Shown: positions 21,066-21,082 of the stretch, piece after piece | Layout: each line of letters begins with the position of its first letter | Numbering within the stretch: the first letter of the stretch is position 1 | NCBI GenBank assembly: GCA_035529405.1 | Contig: DATKWV010000147.1 | Location: 1 to 21,082 of the forward strand | Length of the DNA: 21,082 bases | Direction: 5' to 3' | Source of the DNA: DATKWV01 sp035529405 | GTDB taxonomy: Bacteria; Planctomycetota; Phycisphaerae; Sedimentisphaerales; Anaerobacaceae | Notes under the pieces: generated by a model | Seen by the model: only the letters and a program-made list of their open reading frames with translations | Told to the model about the DNA's origin: nothing | The model's database searches: none | Translations under genes and position numbers: made by a program

Positions 21066-21082
21066 TCAGTCAGTCCAGGCCC
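21054..21082 (-). repeat. Hairpin near-identical to that at 11732-11761, at window edge
   Basis: Arms 21054-21065 and 21072-21082 (last base cut off) with loop tcagtc. It matches 26 of 29 positions of the 11732-11761 hairpin, loop included. It may be the terminator of the next minus-strand gene outside the window, or a dispersed palindrome. Confidence 0.65.

Noticed and set aside
11732..21082. Hairpins between exoprotein genes as integron attC sites of a cassette array
   Set aside because: The genes are very large with their own promoters, no integrase is present, and the hairpins lack the paired core sites (R/L boxes) of attC.

Overview
The window looks like a chromosomal segment of a marine or sediment planctomycete, most likely class Phycisphaerae (Sedimentisphaerales-like). 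This is inferred from protein style, not from a marker gene. The cues are very large secreted proteins built from beta-helix, PKD, LamG, fibronectin-like and dockerin-like modules, including a dockerin-type pair of the form 'DFNDLVAFARQWL ... DLDHSGWVDFGDF', and small lipoproteins of a type common in that group. No rRNA, tRNA, CRISPR array, transposase or integrase gene was seen. All calls come from reading the sequence and translations; no database search was run.

Layout. (1) 1-1536, minus: dihydroxy-acid dehydratase (ilvD), cut by the left edge. (2) 1807-5584, plus: a probable operon of two related lipoproteins, a HIT-family hydrolase and an HD-type dNTP triphosphohydrolase (dgt); the last two are separated by one base. 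(3) 5735-9366, minus: a 98-residue unknown protein, a secreted PQQ-like beta-propeller, purH (de novo purine synthesis), then a short DUF4258-like/DUF2283-like pair, followed by a second, divergent copy of only the last ~56 bases of purH. (4) 9600-11189, plus: a sodium:solute symporter with a good sigma-70-type promoter. (5) 11279-21082, minus: an accessory region of secreted proteins. It has two intact giant genes (1722 and about 1014 residues) and two orphan 3' gene tails, with GC-rich hairpins between the units.

The left two thirds is housekeeping metabolism (branched-chain amino acids, purines, nucleotide-pool cleaning). The right third is a carbohydrate-related or adhesive exoprotein locus, and the neighbouring symporter may import a product, but that link is inference.

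The most interesting structure is between and inside the genes. Three intergenic spacers carry degenerate 7-base tandem arrays that keep register while the heptamer changes. A ~460-bp islet sits between two copies of the purH 3' end. The two giant genes have long or structured leaders sharing a 15-base element, one with a candidate 23-codon leader ORF. Two nearly identical hairpins each abut an orphan tail of a secreted-protein gene, suggesting recombination-driven turnover. The 1722-residue protein carries seven ~97-residue repeats, two of which share 82 identical consecutive bases. I found no convincing complete novel defence or mobile system.
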